From SURF-32 sp964648365 (GTDB lineage: Bacteria > Planctomycetota > Phycisphaerae > UBA1845), in contig CAZYLK010000099.1 of assembly GCA_964648365.1 (NCBI GenBank), positions 1 through 21,459 of the forward strand: a DNA stretch of 21,459 nucleotides. The letters are read 5' to 3'. Below the pieces are notes generated by a model. It made no database searches and was not told where the DNA came from. It was given only the letters and a program-made list of their open reading frames with translations. Shown here in pieces: positions 1-6,960 of this stretch; position 1 is the stretch's first letter; the number at the start of each line of letters is the position of its first letter. The position numbers were made by a program, and so were the translations under genes.

Positions 1-195
1 GCTGAAACCGGGGGCAAGAGCCGGCCGGCTGAAGCCGGCCAGCGCGGGATCCAAAGCAACACCACCGACCGCCGGCGCATCACGGTCAACGACCGCGGCA
101 AGGCCAAAACCACCTGGCGCCGCCAACACGGCCAGCACACCCTCACCGCCGCCGACGGCCCCCGCCTCCGCCAATCCGTAGCGTGCGATCCATGA
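1..195 (+). CDS. C-terminal end of a truncated gene; carries the shared Cys-ended C-terminal domain
   Basis: Only the last 64 codons are inside the window; the frame is open from base 1 and stops at TGA 193-195. The translation is Arg/Gly/Thr rich. Its second half reads VNDRGKAKTTW, then GQHTL, and ends SVACDP. This matches the last part of the C-terminal domain seen in the Asp-box protein (VDERGRVKATW, GEHTV, AACE) and the protease (LNDRGKGKAKF). I infer this was an exported protein; its main domain is outside the window. The first 17 codons are made of a palindromic GC-rich repeat read in frame. The stop codon lies 2 bases from an inverted-repeat element. The frame assignment is fairly sure because of the domain match; the parent protein cannot be named. 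Confidence 0.65.
   Translation, partial: AETGGKSRPAEAGQRGIQSNTTDRRRITVNDRGKAKTTWRRQHGQHTLTAADGPRLRQSVACDP
23..40. repeat. Short GC palindrome inside the left-edge coding sequence
   Basis: GGCCGGCT and AGCCGGCC form a perfect 8-bp inverted repeat around a 2-base GA centre. A second, degenerate copy of the core (CTGAAACCGG) begins at base 2. The core CCGGCTGAAGCCGG has the same plan as the CCGGTTGAAAACCGG core in the transketolase repeats at 12370-12489, and both are read in the phase CCG-GYT-GAR. It probably belongs to the same dispersed palindrome family. Confidence 0.5.
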
Positions 196-197
196 AG

Positions 198-394
198 GGT
201 GTCAGGATGACTCNNNNNNNNNNNNNNNNNNNNNNNNNNNNNNNNNNNNNNNNNNNNNNNNNNNNNNNNNNNNNNNNNNNNNNNNNNNNNNNNNNNNNNN
301 NNNNNNNNNNNNNGCCACATGGCGGAACGGCCTCTCCGAGCGAAACACCGCTGCACATCTGCACCGGCGCTCATTCCCGAATCATCCTGACACC
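198..394. repeat. Inverted-repeat element, copy A (interrupted by the assembly gap)
   Basis: The left end is GGTGTCAGGATGA (198-210) and the right end its exact complement TCATCCTGACACC (382-394). The visible interior (314-381) is the same as that of copy B at 413-509 except for two substitutions. If the Ns are removed the copy is 97 bp, the same as B. There is no open frame of its own. The ends are also shared by copy C at the right edge, whose interior differs. This looks like a small non-autonomous element of the REP/REPIN or MITE kind, but I cannot see the transposase that would move it. Confidence 0.75.
214..313. other. Assembly gap of 100 Ns
   Basis: Exactly 100 Ns, the usual placeholder for a scaffold gap of unknown size. 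It falls inside repeat copy A. Bases on either side (ctc | gcc) join without a missing base when compared with copy B, so the true gap is either zero or a whole number of repeat units. Confidence 0.95.
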
Positions 395-412
395 CTCTCC
401 CGCCCGTCGCAA

Positions 413-509
413 GGTGTCAGGATGACTCGCCACATGGCGGAACGGCCTCTCCGAGCGAAACACCGCTGCACATCTGCACCGGCACTCATCCCCGAATCAT
501 CCTGACACC
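413..509. repeat. Inverted-repeat element, copy B (97 bp, intact)
   Basis: The arms GGTGTCAGGATGA (413-425) and TCATCCTGACACC (497-509) are perfect 13-bp inverted repeats. The element lies 18 bases after copy A and 19 bases from the stop codon of the minus-strand gene at 529, so A and B together fill a convergent gene junction. On the plus strand the right arm is followed by CTTTT. It may act as a two-way transcription terminator; that is an inference from placement and dyad symmetry. Confidence 0.8.
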
Positions 510-528
510 CTTTTCCCCCTTCGGGCGG

Positions 529-2097
529 CTATGGGCGCGTCACGTCGATGCGATACGCCGTGGTCGTACCGCTGATTTCGTTGGCGACGATCAGCAGCGG
601 GGCGCCGATGGGGCTGTCTTCCGCGGAGACCACGACCATGCCCTCCGGACCCAGGTCGCCGGCGGTGCCGTTTTCCGGGTCACCGTCGAAGTCGCGGTTG
701 GTGACGTACTGAAGGAATTCGGGGCTTTTCGGGTTCGTCACGTCGTAGACCATGATGCCGCCCATCCGCTCCAGGCCGATGAACGCATACGACCGGCCAT
801 CAAGCTGGGCAACCGTCACCGCTTCCGGCTCGGGGCCTTTGTTGTCGCTGCGGTTGTCGAACGTGTCGTTCTCGGTGTTGTCCGAGTTGAAATCGTCCGG
901 AAAGGCGCCGGCGATGATCGTCTCGAACTGGCTGCCGCTGTCGAAGACGCGCTTGCCGCGTTTGTTCCAGATGGAAAACGACCGCGTGCCGAACGAGTAC
1001 AGCGTTTCGTATTTCAGATCGCCGTCCTCGTCGCCCTGAGCCAGCGTCACGTTCAGACGGCCCAGGTTTTCATCAAGCTGCCACTTGGCCGCTTTGGGGA
1101 AAGCGGCCGGATCCAGGTCCAGATCGCTGATGCGCTCCTCTTCGGCGTAGCCGTCATAATCGCGGGCGTCGCCTTCGTTGGCTGTGACCCAGTAGGTCTT
1201 GCGGCCTATGGTGTATGAGGCGATCGCGTCCGGCAGGAACATGCCGCGCACCTTCCAGCGGGCGATGTTGATCATCCCGTCGTCGTCGCTGGCGTCGATG
1301 GCGTACTTTTTCTTCTTGTGGTTGATCGTGCCCAGTGCCACCACGTCGGTCACGGTCAGCGTGTCGATGTCGATGATGCCGACGGCGTTGTTTTCCTGCA
1401 GCGTGACCCAGGCCGTCTTCGAGTCGGCCGAGACGGCGATGTATTCCGGCTCGATGTCCTGCGCCACCGTGGCGTTCGGGCCGAAGATGCGCACGCCGGG
1501 AAGCTCCTGGCCGTTGAACGCCGTGAAGTCGATGCGGGTCACGTCGTCGTCGGTGAGATTCTCGACGCCGACGCTCAGGTCGATGGCGCTGACTGTGCCT
1601 TCCGGGTCGATATCGTAATCATCGTTCGGCTCGCCCTCGTTGGCGACCAGCACGTAGCGGCCGTCGGGCGTGAAGGCCACCATGTCGGGCAGCGATCCCA
1701 CGCGGACGGCGGAGATGAAGTCGCCATTGGCATCCAGAAAGACGGCCATGCCCGGGTCGGTTTTCGGATCGGCCTGCACGCCGACCACGAAGACGCCGCC
1801 CTGCGATGCGACGCCGTTCGGACCATCGCCCCAGGGCGACAGGTCCACCTGGCGGATGAGCGTGATGTTCTGCGGGTCGGACAGATCGAGCAGGTCGGCC
1901 GTGTTGTCCGACGAATTGGTGACCATCGCCCGCTTCGACGCCGCGTCGTACGCCGGGATTTCGGCCGCGGTGTCGTCGAAGACGCCGGTCGCGTAGCGGC
2001 CGAGTTGAACAAGATTCACGTCGGCGGCCGCGCTCGTCGCGCCCAGCGCCGCGATGGTCAATGCTTTCAATCCAACCCGCATCATCCTGTGAAGCAT
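529..2097 (-). CDS. Choice-of-anchor I family secreted beta-propeller protein
   Basis: A 522-residue exported protein. It has a signal peptide (hydrophobic core VGLKALTIAALGATSAAA, likely cut after Ala25). The body has propeller-like repeats with phrases typical of the choice-of-anchor I family: VANEGEPNDDY near 151-161, WVTANEGDARDYDGY near 303-317, a SFGTRSFSIW stretch, GPEPEAV and a final LLIVANEISGTTTAYRI. Members of this family are extracellular or surface proteins; their substrate is generally not known and nothing here reveals it. I chose ATG at 2097 because an AGGAGG site (2106-2111) lies 8 bases upstream; a TTG two codons earlier would be too close to it. It lacks the Cys-rich C-terminal domain found on other exported proteins here. 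Downstream it converges on repeat copy B. The 245 bases upstream, as far as arsM, show no confident promoter. Confidence 0.85.
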   Translation of the reverse strand: MLHRMMRVGLKALTIAALGATSAAADVNLVQLGRYATGVFDDTAAEIPAYDAASKRAMVTNSSDNTADLLDLSDPQNITLIRQVDLSPWGDGPNGVASQGGVFVVGVQADPKTDPGMAVFLDANGDFISAVRVGSLPDMVAFTPDGRYVLVANEGEPNDDYDIDPEGTVSAIDLSVGVENLTDDDVTRIDFTAFNGQELPGVRIFGPNATVAQDIEPEYIAVSADSKTAWVTLQENNAVGIIDIDTLTVTDVVALGTINHKKKKYAIDASDDDGMINIARWKVRGMFLPDAIASYTIGRKTYWVTANEGDARDYDGYAEEERISDLDLDPAAFPKAAKWQLDENLGRLNVTLAQGDEDGDLKYETLYSFGTRSFSIWNKRGKRVFDSGSQFETIIAGAFPDDFNSDNTENDTFDNRSDNKGPEPEAVTVAQLDGRSYAFIGLERMGGIMVYDVTNPKSPEFLQYVTNRDFDGDPENGTAGDLGPEGMVVVSAEDSPIGAPLLIVANEISGTTTAYRIDVTRP

Positions 2098-2342
2098 CTG
2101 CAATCCCTCCTGAGAGTCGTCGGGAACCGGACTCTTCGTACGGGCGCAGCGCGGATCCCGAGGCGCGGCGCCGCTGGCTCAGGCCCGGAGCACCAGCTAC
2201 CGGGCGAGCCGCATACATCCCCCGGGACTGTTTGGATTTGATGAGCGCCCGGTCAGAATTGCATGAACCGGACAGCAACCGGCGGGCGCATCAACCGGCG
2301 CCCGCGCGGAAACCGTCCGCCCGGATCATACCGGGTTCCGGC

Positions 2343-3194
2343 TCATGGCTTTCGCGCGAAGATCCGGGCGCTGTGGACCTTTCCCGCCAGTGCCTCAGCG
2401 ATGCGTTCGACCGTGGCCGCCGACTGGCCCGCATCGCTTCCGCAACAGGGCGACCCGCCGACCTCCGACTCGACGAAGCCGACCAGTTGCCCATGATCGT
2501 AGGTGATGCGCTCGCGCACCTCGACGTCGACCAGCCCGGCCGCGCGCAGGCCGTCGAGATAGGCCGCCTCCGAGATCGCGCCGGCGATGCAGGAGCAGTA
2601 CAGCTCGGGGCTTTCGCGAATCTCGGCCGGCAGTTCTTCGGCAACGAGGTCCGAGACCATCATGCGGCCGCCCGGCCGGAGCACGCGGGCGATCTCGGCG
2701 AAGACCCGCGGTTTCTCAGGCGAGAGGTTGATGACGCAGTTCGAGATGACCCAGTCCACCGTCCCTGACTCGACGGGAAGTGCTTCGATCGTCCCCTTGC
2801 GCACTTCGACATGCGTCTGGCCGGCGGCGGCGATGTTACGGCGGGCGCGTTCGATCATGGCGTCCGTCATGTCGATGCCGATGACATGGCCCGACGCGCC
2901 GACCTTGCGCCCGGCGAGCAGGATGTCGATGCCGGCGCCGGAACCGAGGTCCACAACCGTCTGCCCCTCCCGCACTTCGGTGAAGGCGACCGGGTTGCCG
3001 CAGCCGAACGAGTTCTCCACCGCGTCGGGCGGCAGCACGTTCAGTTCGTCGGCCGTGTAGCCGGCGCTTTGCACCACGACGCCCTTCTGCGCCGGGGCGG
3101 CGCCGCAGCACATCGAATGTCCTGGCGTTTCCACGGCCCGGGTGTAACTGCGCGACACTTCTTCTCGAATCTTCTCCGAGGACGGACTATTCAC
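2343..3194 (-). CDS. arsM: Arsenite S-adenosylmethionine methyltransferase ArsM
   Basis: ArsM methylates trivalent arsenic using S-adenosylmethionine in the cytoplasm, giving methylated, partly volatile arsenicals. The 283-residue protein shows the SAM-binding motif VDLGSGAGID (81-90) followed by the acidic GIDMT loop. It also has the expected arsenic-binding cysteines: Cys65 in FGCGNP, Cys153 in SNCVINLSPEK and Cys200/Cys202 in LYCSC. Extra Cys pairs occur at 29-30 and 250-251; such CC pairs are common in bacterial ArsM. The start is GTG at 3194, with AAAGGAG (3202-3208) 7 bases upstream, inside the end of arsR. The stop of arsR is 3 bases away, so the two genes are almost certainly co-transcribed and probably translationally coupled. 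Regulation by the adjacent ArsR is the simple expectation. I see no arsenite pump gene nearby. Confidence 0.95.
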   Translation of the reverse strand: MNSPSSEKIREEVSRSYTRAVETPGHSMCCGAAPAQKGVVVQSAGYTADELNVLPPDAVENSFGCGNPVAFTEVREGQTVVDLGSGAGIDILLAGRKVGASGHVIGIDMTDAMIERARRNIAAAGQTHVEVRKGTIEALPVESGTVDWVISNCVINLSPEKPRVFAEIARVLRPGGRMMVSDLVAEELPAEIRESPELYCSCIAGAISEAAYLDGLRAAGLVDVEVRERITYDHGQLVGFVESEVGGSPCCGSDAGQSAATVERIAEALAGKVHSARIFARKP

Positions 3195-3197
3195 GAA

Positions 3198-3545
3198 TCA
3201 GCTCCTTTCAGCATCGCGCGGCGGGCAGCACACCTCGACGGCGTCGGCGATGCCGCGCAGGGTTTTGACGATGTCGTCATATTGCACGGAATAACGCACC
3301 TCTTTGCCTTCCCGCCGCGCCTCCAGCAGACCCGCGTCGCGCAGGACGGCCAGATGACGCGAGACCACGGAAAGGTCGACCGGGCAGCAGGCGTTCAGTT
3401 CGCTGACCGAGCAGGGCCGCCCACAGCGGGCCAGGCGCACCAGCAGGGCGATGCGGTTCGGGTCGCTCAGCGCCTTGAAGAAGCGCGGGTCGATCAGGCG
3501 TCCGAACGCGACCGGCCGGCGGCAACATTTGCTGGTTTGCGTCAT
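3198..3545 (-). CDS. arsR: ArsR/SmtB-family arsenic-responsive repressor
   Basis: A 115-residue winged-helix repressor. The core SDPNRIALLVRL, the recognition helix region LSVVSRHLAVLRDAGLL (58-74) and the wing EARREGKEVRYS are typical of the family. In place of the classic ELCVCD metal site it has ELNACCPVD, so Cys53-Cys54 stand in the alpha-3 helix; further Cys pairs occur at 7-8 and 106-107, and single Cys at 41 and 45. These could bind As(III), but which ones do cannot be told from sequence. It is the first gene of the arsR-arsM operon and probably represses its own promoter until arsenite binds. The ATG at 3545 has no Shine-Dalgarno sequence; it lies 6 bases after the -10 box, which suggests a leaderless message. 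Confidence 0.93.
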   Translation of the reverse strand: MTQTSKCCRRPVAFGRLIDPRFFKALSDPNRIALLVRLARCGRPCSVSELNACCPVDLSVVSRHLAVLRDAGLLEARREGKEVRYSVQYDDIVKTLRGIADAVEVCCPPRDAERS

Positions 3546-3551
3546 TATGCA

Positions 3552-3580
3552 ATTGTACGCCGGCAGGGAGACGGCGTCAA
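3552..3580 (-). promoter_or_regulatory. Sigma70-type promoter of arsR-arsM
   Basis: Reading the minus strand, TTGACG (3575-3580) is followed after exactly 17 bases by TACAAT (3552-3557), each 5 of 6 to consensus. The arsR ATG begins 6 bases beyond the -10 box, so transcription would start at or next to the start codon. A small dyad centred on CAATTG overlaps the -10 box and is a candidate ArsR operator; that part is inference. Confidence 0.75.
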
Positions 3581-3733
3581 CCCCCCGCGCCGTTGGGATC
3601 AGCGAGCCGGAACGGTATCATGCAAGCCACTGGCGGACGGCAGGTTCGCGTGCGGCGTTGGGTCCGTCGGGCCGACGCACGTGCCCTGTATACCCACGTC
3701 GTTCGGCGACGGACGCCACGAGAGGAGACGGCG

Positions 3734-5134
3734 ATGCACGACGGCTGCACGAAGCGGGGGTTCGGAATTGCATTAGCAAGTACGGCGCTGGCCGCCTGCG
3801 CTGCCGGACAGGTCGACGACGGACTGGAGCGCCGGGTCATCCCCTACCCGGTGGACTCCGGTATCGTCCGAAACGACGGCACGGAGCGCGGCGTCGTCTT
3901 CGCCGCCGTTGTCAGCGAGCCGTCGGCCGTGTGGCTCCAGGTGCGGTTTGCGGAGGTCTCCCTGGCCGGCAGCGTCGCACGGGGCACAGCGTCCACGGTA
4001 AGGCTCACGTCTACCGATGACGGCGCCAGCCAGGAACTCAACGCGGTACACCTGGCGCAGTGGCAACATGCCAGCGCCTTCTTCAACGGGGGTGAGGTGT
4101 TGATCGAGCTGATCTCGCACCCCGGCACGGGCGACAACCGGCTCGTCGTCGAGAGCCTCGCGGCCGGCCCGCCGGCAGGGGGCCTCGGCGCCAGCATCTG
4201 CGGTCCGGACGACGATCGTCAGCCGTCTCAGGATATGCGCGTGGCGCGCGGCTGGCGTCAGAGCAGCACGGCCTGCACGGCTTGGATCATCGACGACTGC
4301 CGCAACTGCATGATCACGGCGGGCCATTGCAACTATCTGACGCAGGTGCATTTCCGCGTGCCGCTCTCCGACCCGAACGGCAACCCGCGCATCTCGCATC
4401 CGGACGATCAGTACGCGGTCGATCGGACCTCGCTGCAATACCAGGACGGTGGAATCGGCAGCGACTGGACCTATTTCGGCTGCTTCGCCAACCCGAACAC
4501 GGGGCTGACGCCGGTCGAAGCCCAGGGCGACGCATTTCACCTGGCGCCCTTGCCCCCCCCCGTTCAGGATCAGACCATCCGCATCACGGGTCACGGCGTG
4601 ACCGACTCGCGGGTTCCGCGCGAGTGGAACCGCGCCCAGACGACCCATACGGGGCCGTACCATTCCTTTGAATCAAGCACGCTGCAGTACACGACCGACA
4701 CGAGCAACGGCAATTCCGGCTCGCCCATCATCGTCGAAGAGACCGGCGAGGCGATCGGCGTCCATACACACGCCGGGTGCAATTCGCAGGGCGGCGCTAA
4801 TCGGGGCACCGGCGTCAACAACGCGCGGTGGCAGGCGGCGCTGGCCAGCCCGCTCGGCGTCTGCGTGTGTCCGAGCCAGTGCCGCGGCGGCGAGGCCATC
4901 AAGAAAGCCGCCTGCAAGGCCCGCCGCGTCGATCACAAGCTGACAGTCAAACTCGTCGGCGGCGGCGAGGGCGACGCATACCACGTCGAAGCCGACGGCC
5001 GCCGCATCGAAGGCACGCTCAACGACCGGGGCAAGGGCAAGGCGAAGTTCTTCGGTCTCGGCCCGGGCGGCGGCACGGCGGAGGCGTTCTGGGACTGCGG
5101 GGCGCAGGACGGTGCGGAGTATGTATGCCAGTGA
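3734..5134 (+). CDS. Secreted trypsin-like serine protease with Cys-ended C-terminal domain
   Basis: A 466-residue exported protease of the chymotrypsin/V8 fold. The triad is visible: His198 in MITAGHC, Asp244 in GSDWTYF and Ser328 in GNSGSP. The N-terminus (GFGIALASTALAACAAG) is a signal peptide; ALAAC at 18-22 could be a lipobox with Cys22 lipidated, or an ordinary signal-peptidase site may follow. Residues about 45-145 form a beta-rich domain often found before this protease type. From Cys383 to the end runs the shared C-terminal domain, with LNDRGKGKAKF and a terminal YVCQ. The start at 3734 has AGAGGAG (3721-3727) 6 bases upstream; open frame further upstream looks non-coding. Substrate specificity cannot be read. 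A perfect hairpin follows the stop codon directly. The 188-base region between this gene and arsR holds the arsR promoter and no other gene. Confidence 0.88.
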   Translation: MHDGCTKRGFGIALASTALAACAAGQVDDGLERRVIPYPVDSGIVRNDGTERGVVFAAVVSEPSAVWLQVRFAEVSLAGSVARGTASTVRLTSTDDGASQELNAVHLAQWQHASAFFNGGEVLIELISHPGTGDNRLVVESLAAGPPAGGLGASICGPDDDRQPSQDMRVARGWRQSSTACTAWIIDDCRNCMITAGHCNYLTQVHFRVPLSDPNGNPRISHPDDQYAVDRTSLQYQDGGIGSDWTYFGCFANPNTGLTPVEAQGDAFHLAPLPPPVQDQTIRITGHGVTDSRVPREWNRAQTTHTGPYHSFESSTLQYTTDTSNGNSGSPIIVEETGEAIGVHTHAGCNSQGGANRGTGVNNARWQAALASPLGVCVCPSQCRGGEAIKKAACKARRVDHKLTVKLVGGGEGDAYHVEADGRRIEGTLNDRGKGKAKFFGLGPGGGTAEAFWDCGAQDGAEYVCQ

Positions 5135-5135
5135 G

Positions 5136-5163
5136 GAGACCGAGAACTGGGCGCCTCGGTCTC
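5136..5163 (+). terminator. Hairpin just after the protease gene
   Basis: GAGACCGAG (5136-5144) and CTCGGTCTC (5155-5163) form a perfect 9-bp stem with a 10-base loop, starting one base after the stop codon. There is no T-tract, so intrinsic termination is uncertain; it separates the protease from the toxin promoter that starts 3 bases later. Confidence 0.5.
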
Positions 5164-5166
5164 GAG

Positions 5167-5195
5167 TGGACGACTGATCGCAAATTTGATATAAT
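5167..5195 (+). promoter_or_regulatory. Promoter of the toxin-antitoxin pair
   Basis: TGGACG (5167-5172, 4 of 6 to the -35 consensus), a 17-base spacer, then a perfect TATAAT (5190-5195). The start site would be near 5202, giving a leader of about 11 bases before the toxin GTG. Antitoxin autorepression at this site is expected for the family but no operator is evident. Confidence 0.6.
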
Positions 5196-5212
5196 GACTG
5201 AGTGAGCCTGGA

Positions 5213-5608
5213 GTGCCGAAAGCGGACGTCGTGTTTTATCGAGAGGCCGACGGCCGCGTCCCCGTGCTCGACTGGCTGCGGGAGCTTCGACGGGAGAACC
5301 GGCGGGCCTTCGCCCGGTGCGTCGCGAAGTTGCGGATGCTCGCCATGCTGGGTCACGAATTGCGCCGACCGCACGCCGATGTGCTCCGGGACGGTATTCG
5401 GGAACTTCGTGCCCGACAAGGCCGCGTTCATTACCGGATACTTTACTTCCCCCACGGCCGGGATCTTGTCGTTCTGGCACACGGCTTAACCAAAGAGGGT
5501 GTCGTGCCCCCAATCGAGATCGAGCGAGCGCTCGTGCGCAAGCAGCGGTTTCAGCAAGACTCGGACCGACACACAGCCGAAGAGGATCTGGCGCATGCCG
5601 AAATCTAA
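5213..5608 (+). CDS. RelE/HigB-type (Gp49-like) toxin
   Basis: A 131-residue protein matching the Gp49/HigB branch of the RelE superfamily (PF05973). Toxins of this group are ribosome-dependent mRNA nucleases kept inactive by the partner antitoxin. Visible family features are VPVLDWLREL (17-26), then DGIRELRARQGRVHYRILYF (60-79) and LVVLAHGLTKEG (85-96), followed by the IEIERALVRKQRF helix. Basic residues Arg63, Arg66, Arg69, Arg71 and Arg75 are the sort used for RNA contact; the exact catalytic set is not settled from sequence. The start is GTG at 5213, the first usable in-frame start after a stop at 5195; there is no well-spaced Shine-Dalgarno. The toxin comes first and overlaps the antitoxin by 14 bases, the usual HigBA order. 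Confidence 0.85.
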   Translation: MPKADVVFYREADGRVPVLDWLRELRRENRRAFARCVAKLRMLAMLGHELRRPHADVLRDGIRELRARQGRVHYRILYFPHGRDLVVLAHGLTKEGVVPPIEIERALVRKQRFQQDSDRHTAEEDLAHAEI

Positions 5609-5987
5609 AGACGCCTTGAAAATCCTGGACGCACTGACCGGCAACGACGAAGAGCTGCGGGCGATGATCGAGGCGGAATCGCTGAACGCGCGGGTGGCGC
5701 AGCTCATTTACGATGCCCGCACCGAGGCCAATCTGACCCAAGCCGCCCTGGCCCGCCTTGTCGGCACGTCACAGCCGGTCATCGCTCGGCTTGAGGATTG
5801 TGATTATCAAGGCCACTCGCTGCGCCTGCTCCAACGCATCGCGGCAGCCCTCAACAAGCGAATTGACATTCAATTCCGCGCCCGGCGGCCGCGGCGCAGC
5901 CCTGGCGCTACGCCCGCTTCGTGCGGCAGTCGCCAGCCGGTTTCGAGCACCTCCAGGCAGCGCCGTCAGGCTCGCTCCCGTGCGTGA
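5595..5987 (+). CDS. XRE-family antitoxin (HigA-like)
   Basis: A 130-residue helix-turn-helix protein that should bind and neutralise the toxin encoded just upstream and repress the shared promoter. The HTH is clear at about 36-90: LTQAALARLVGTSQPVIARL followed by RLLQRIAAALNKRIDIQF. Related antitoxins usually end close to the IDIQF strand. Here the frame continues for another 35 or so residues rich in Arg, Ser and Pro without recognisable structure, so the natural stop may have been lost. The ATG at 5595 has GAGG (5582-5585) 9 bases upstream, within the end of the toxin gene. The overlap suggests translational coupling. The next 101 bases contain no gene. Confidence 0.85.
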   Translation: MPKSKDALKILDALTGNDEELRAMIEAESLNARVAQLIYDARTEANLTQAALARLVGTSQPVIARLEDCDYQGHSLRLLQRIAAALNKRIDIQFRARRPRRSPGATPASCGSRQPVSSTSRQRRQARSRA

Positions 5988-6088
5988 TGGAGAGCAACCG
6001 CACCGACGCGCTGCGTCGTCTGGACAGTCGCAACACATTCGTGGGATCATAGTGAGTCGCGCTGTTCGCAGCCTTAGCGATCGTACCC

Positions 6089-6883
6089 ATGCAACTGACG
6101 CGCGAAATCCGATTCTGCCTGCTCCCCGACGGCGCAGCCGCCGCCGGAATGAACTCGTGGCTGGGCGTGCCGGCCGGTGATGCGGTCGCGCCGCACCTGG
6201 CGGTCCGCGTGACGTTGAGCGGTCGCGTGGACGCCCGCACGGGGTATCTGTGCGACATCACCCTCGTCGATCAGCGCGTGCGGGGATGCATCGGTGACAT
6301 CCGCGCGGCCGCGCTCGCAGATGACCCGGCGTCATCCGCCGGCGCCGTCCTGCCGGTGCTGTGGAACGGCCTTGAACCGCTCGACTGGGGGACCGCACGA
6401 CTGGAGCGGCTGGAACTGGTTTTGTCCGAATCTCTTGTTTTTGTCGCCGGTAGAAGGATCTGGCCCATGATGGATGTCGTGCAGCGATTCGAGTTCTCCG
6501 CGGCGCACCGCCTGTATAGTCACGATCTGACCGACGAGGAAAACCGGCGCATCTTCGGCAAATGCGCCAACCCCAACGGGCACGGGCATAATTACGTTCT
6601 GGAAGTGGCCGTCCGGGGAACGCCGGACGCCGCGCACGGCCGGGTGATCCCGCTGCACCTCTTTCAGCAGATTGTGCGTGAACACGCCATCGACCGCTTC
6701 GACCACAAGCACCTGAACCTCGACTGCGGGGAGTTCGCCACGCTCAACCCGAGCGTCGAGAACATCGCGGCCGTCATCTGGTCGCGGCTGGTCGGGCGCT
6801 TCGATCCGGCCCGGCTTCAGCGGGTCAAGGTATGGGAGACGCCCAAGACGAGCGCGGAGGTGACGGCCGACGAAGCGGGGTGA
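6089..6883 (+). CDS. queD: 6-carboxytetrahydropterin / 6-pyruvoyltetrahydropterin synthase, two T-fold modules
   Basis: A T-fold enzyme that converts 7,8-dihydroneopterin triphosphate, either to 6-carboxytetrahydropterin (queuosine/7-deazaguanine pathway) or to pyruvoyltetrahydropterin. The active module is the C-terminal half. Zinc ligands are His140 (FSAAHRL) and His165/His167 (NGHGHNY), the catalytic Cys159 lies in GKCANPNG, Asp205-His206 in RFDHKHLN, and Glu250 in VWETPKT, which should hold the pterin ring. Residues 1-125 resemble a second, degenerate T-fold (REIRF, then GYLCDITLVD) without the zinc histidines. Family members with one module are about 120-150 residues, so 264 fits a tandem fusion. 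ATG 6089 has no obvious Shine-Dalgarno sequence. No other queuosine genes lie in the window, so the pathway is open; queD is a family-level name. Confidence 0.85.
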   Translation: MQLTREIRFCLLPDGAAAAGMNSWLGVPAGDAVAPHLAVRVTLSGRVDARTGYLCDITLVDQRVRGCIGDIRAAALADDPASSAGAVLPVLWNGLEPLDWGTARLERLELVLSESLVFVAGRRIWPMMDVVQRFEFSAAHRLYSHDLTDEENRRIFGKCANPNGHGHNYVLEVAVRGTPDAAHGRVIPLHLFQQIVREHAIDRFDHKHLNLDCGEFATLNPSVENIAAVIWSRLVGRFDPARLQRVKVWETPKTSAEVTADEAG

Positions 6884-6960
6884 TGTTGTGCCCGGCGCCC
6901 AATGCCAAATGCGGCAAGCCCACCCGCGCCAGTACCCATGTCGGACCCGTCGGATGATGA

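Noticed and set aside
183..425. Short open frames crossing the N run
   Set aside because: They are open only because the Ns hide stops; their visible parts are the inverted-repeat element.
1318..2241. Plus-strand open frame of about 300 codons opposite the choice-of-anchor I gene
   Set aside because: His/Asp/Val/Arg-rich shadow of a gene with clear signal peptide, ribosome site and family motifs on the other strand.
2098..2342. Riboswitch upstream of the choice-of-anchor I gene or after arsM
   Set aside because: I looked for known conserved cores and found only a 5-bp CCCGG/CCGGG stem near 2320-2336; nothing supports a riboswitch.
5202..5489. Alternative start GTG 5202, six bases after TATAAT
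   Set aside because: It opens a Cys/Ser-rich frame that overlaps the toxin in a different phase and shows no protein family features; the toxin frame from 5213 is clearly the real one.
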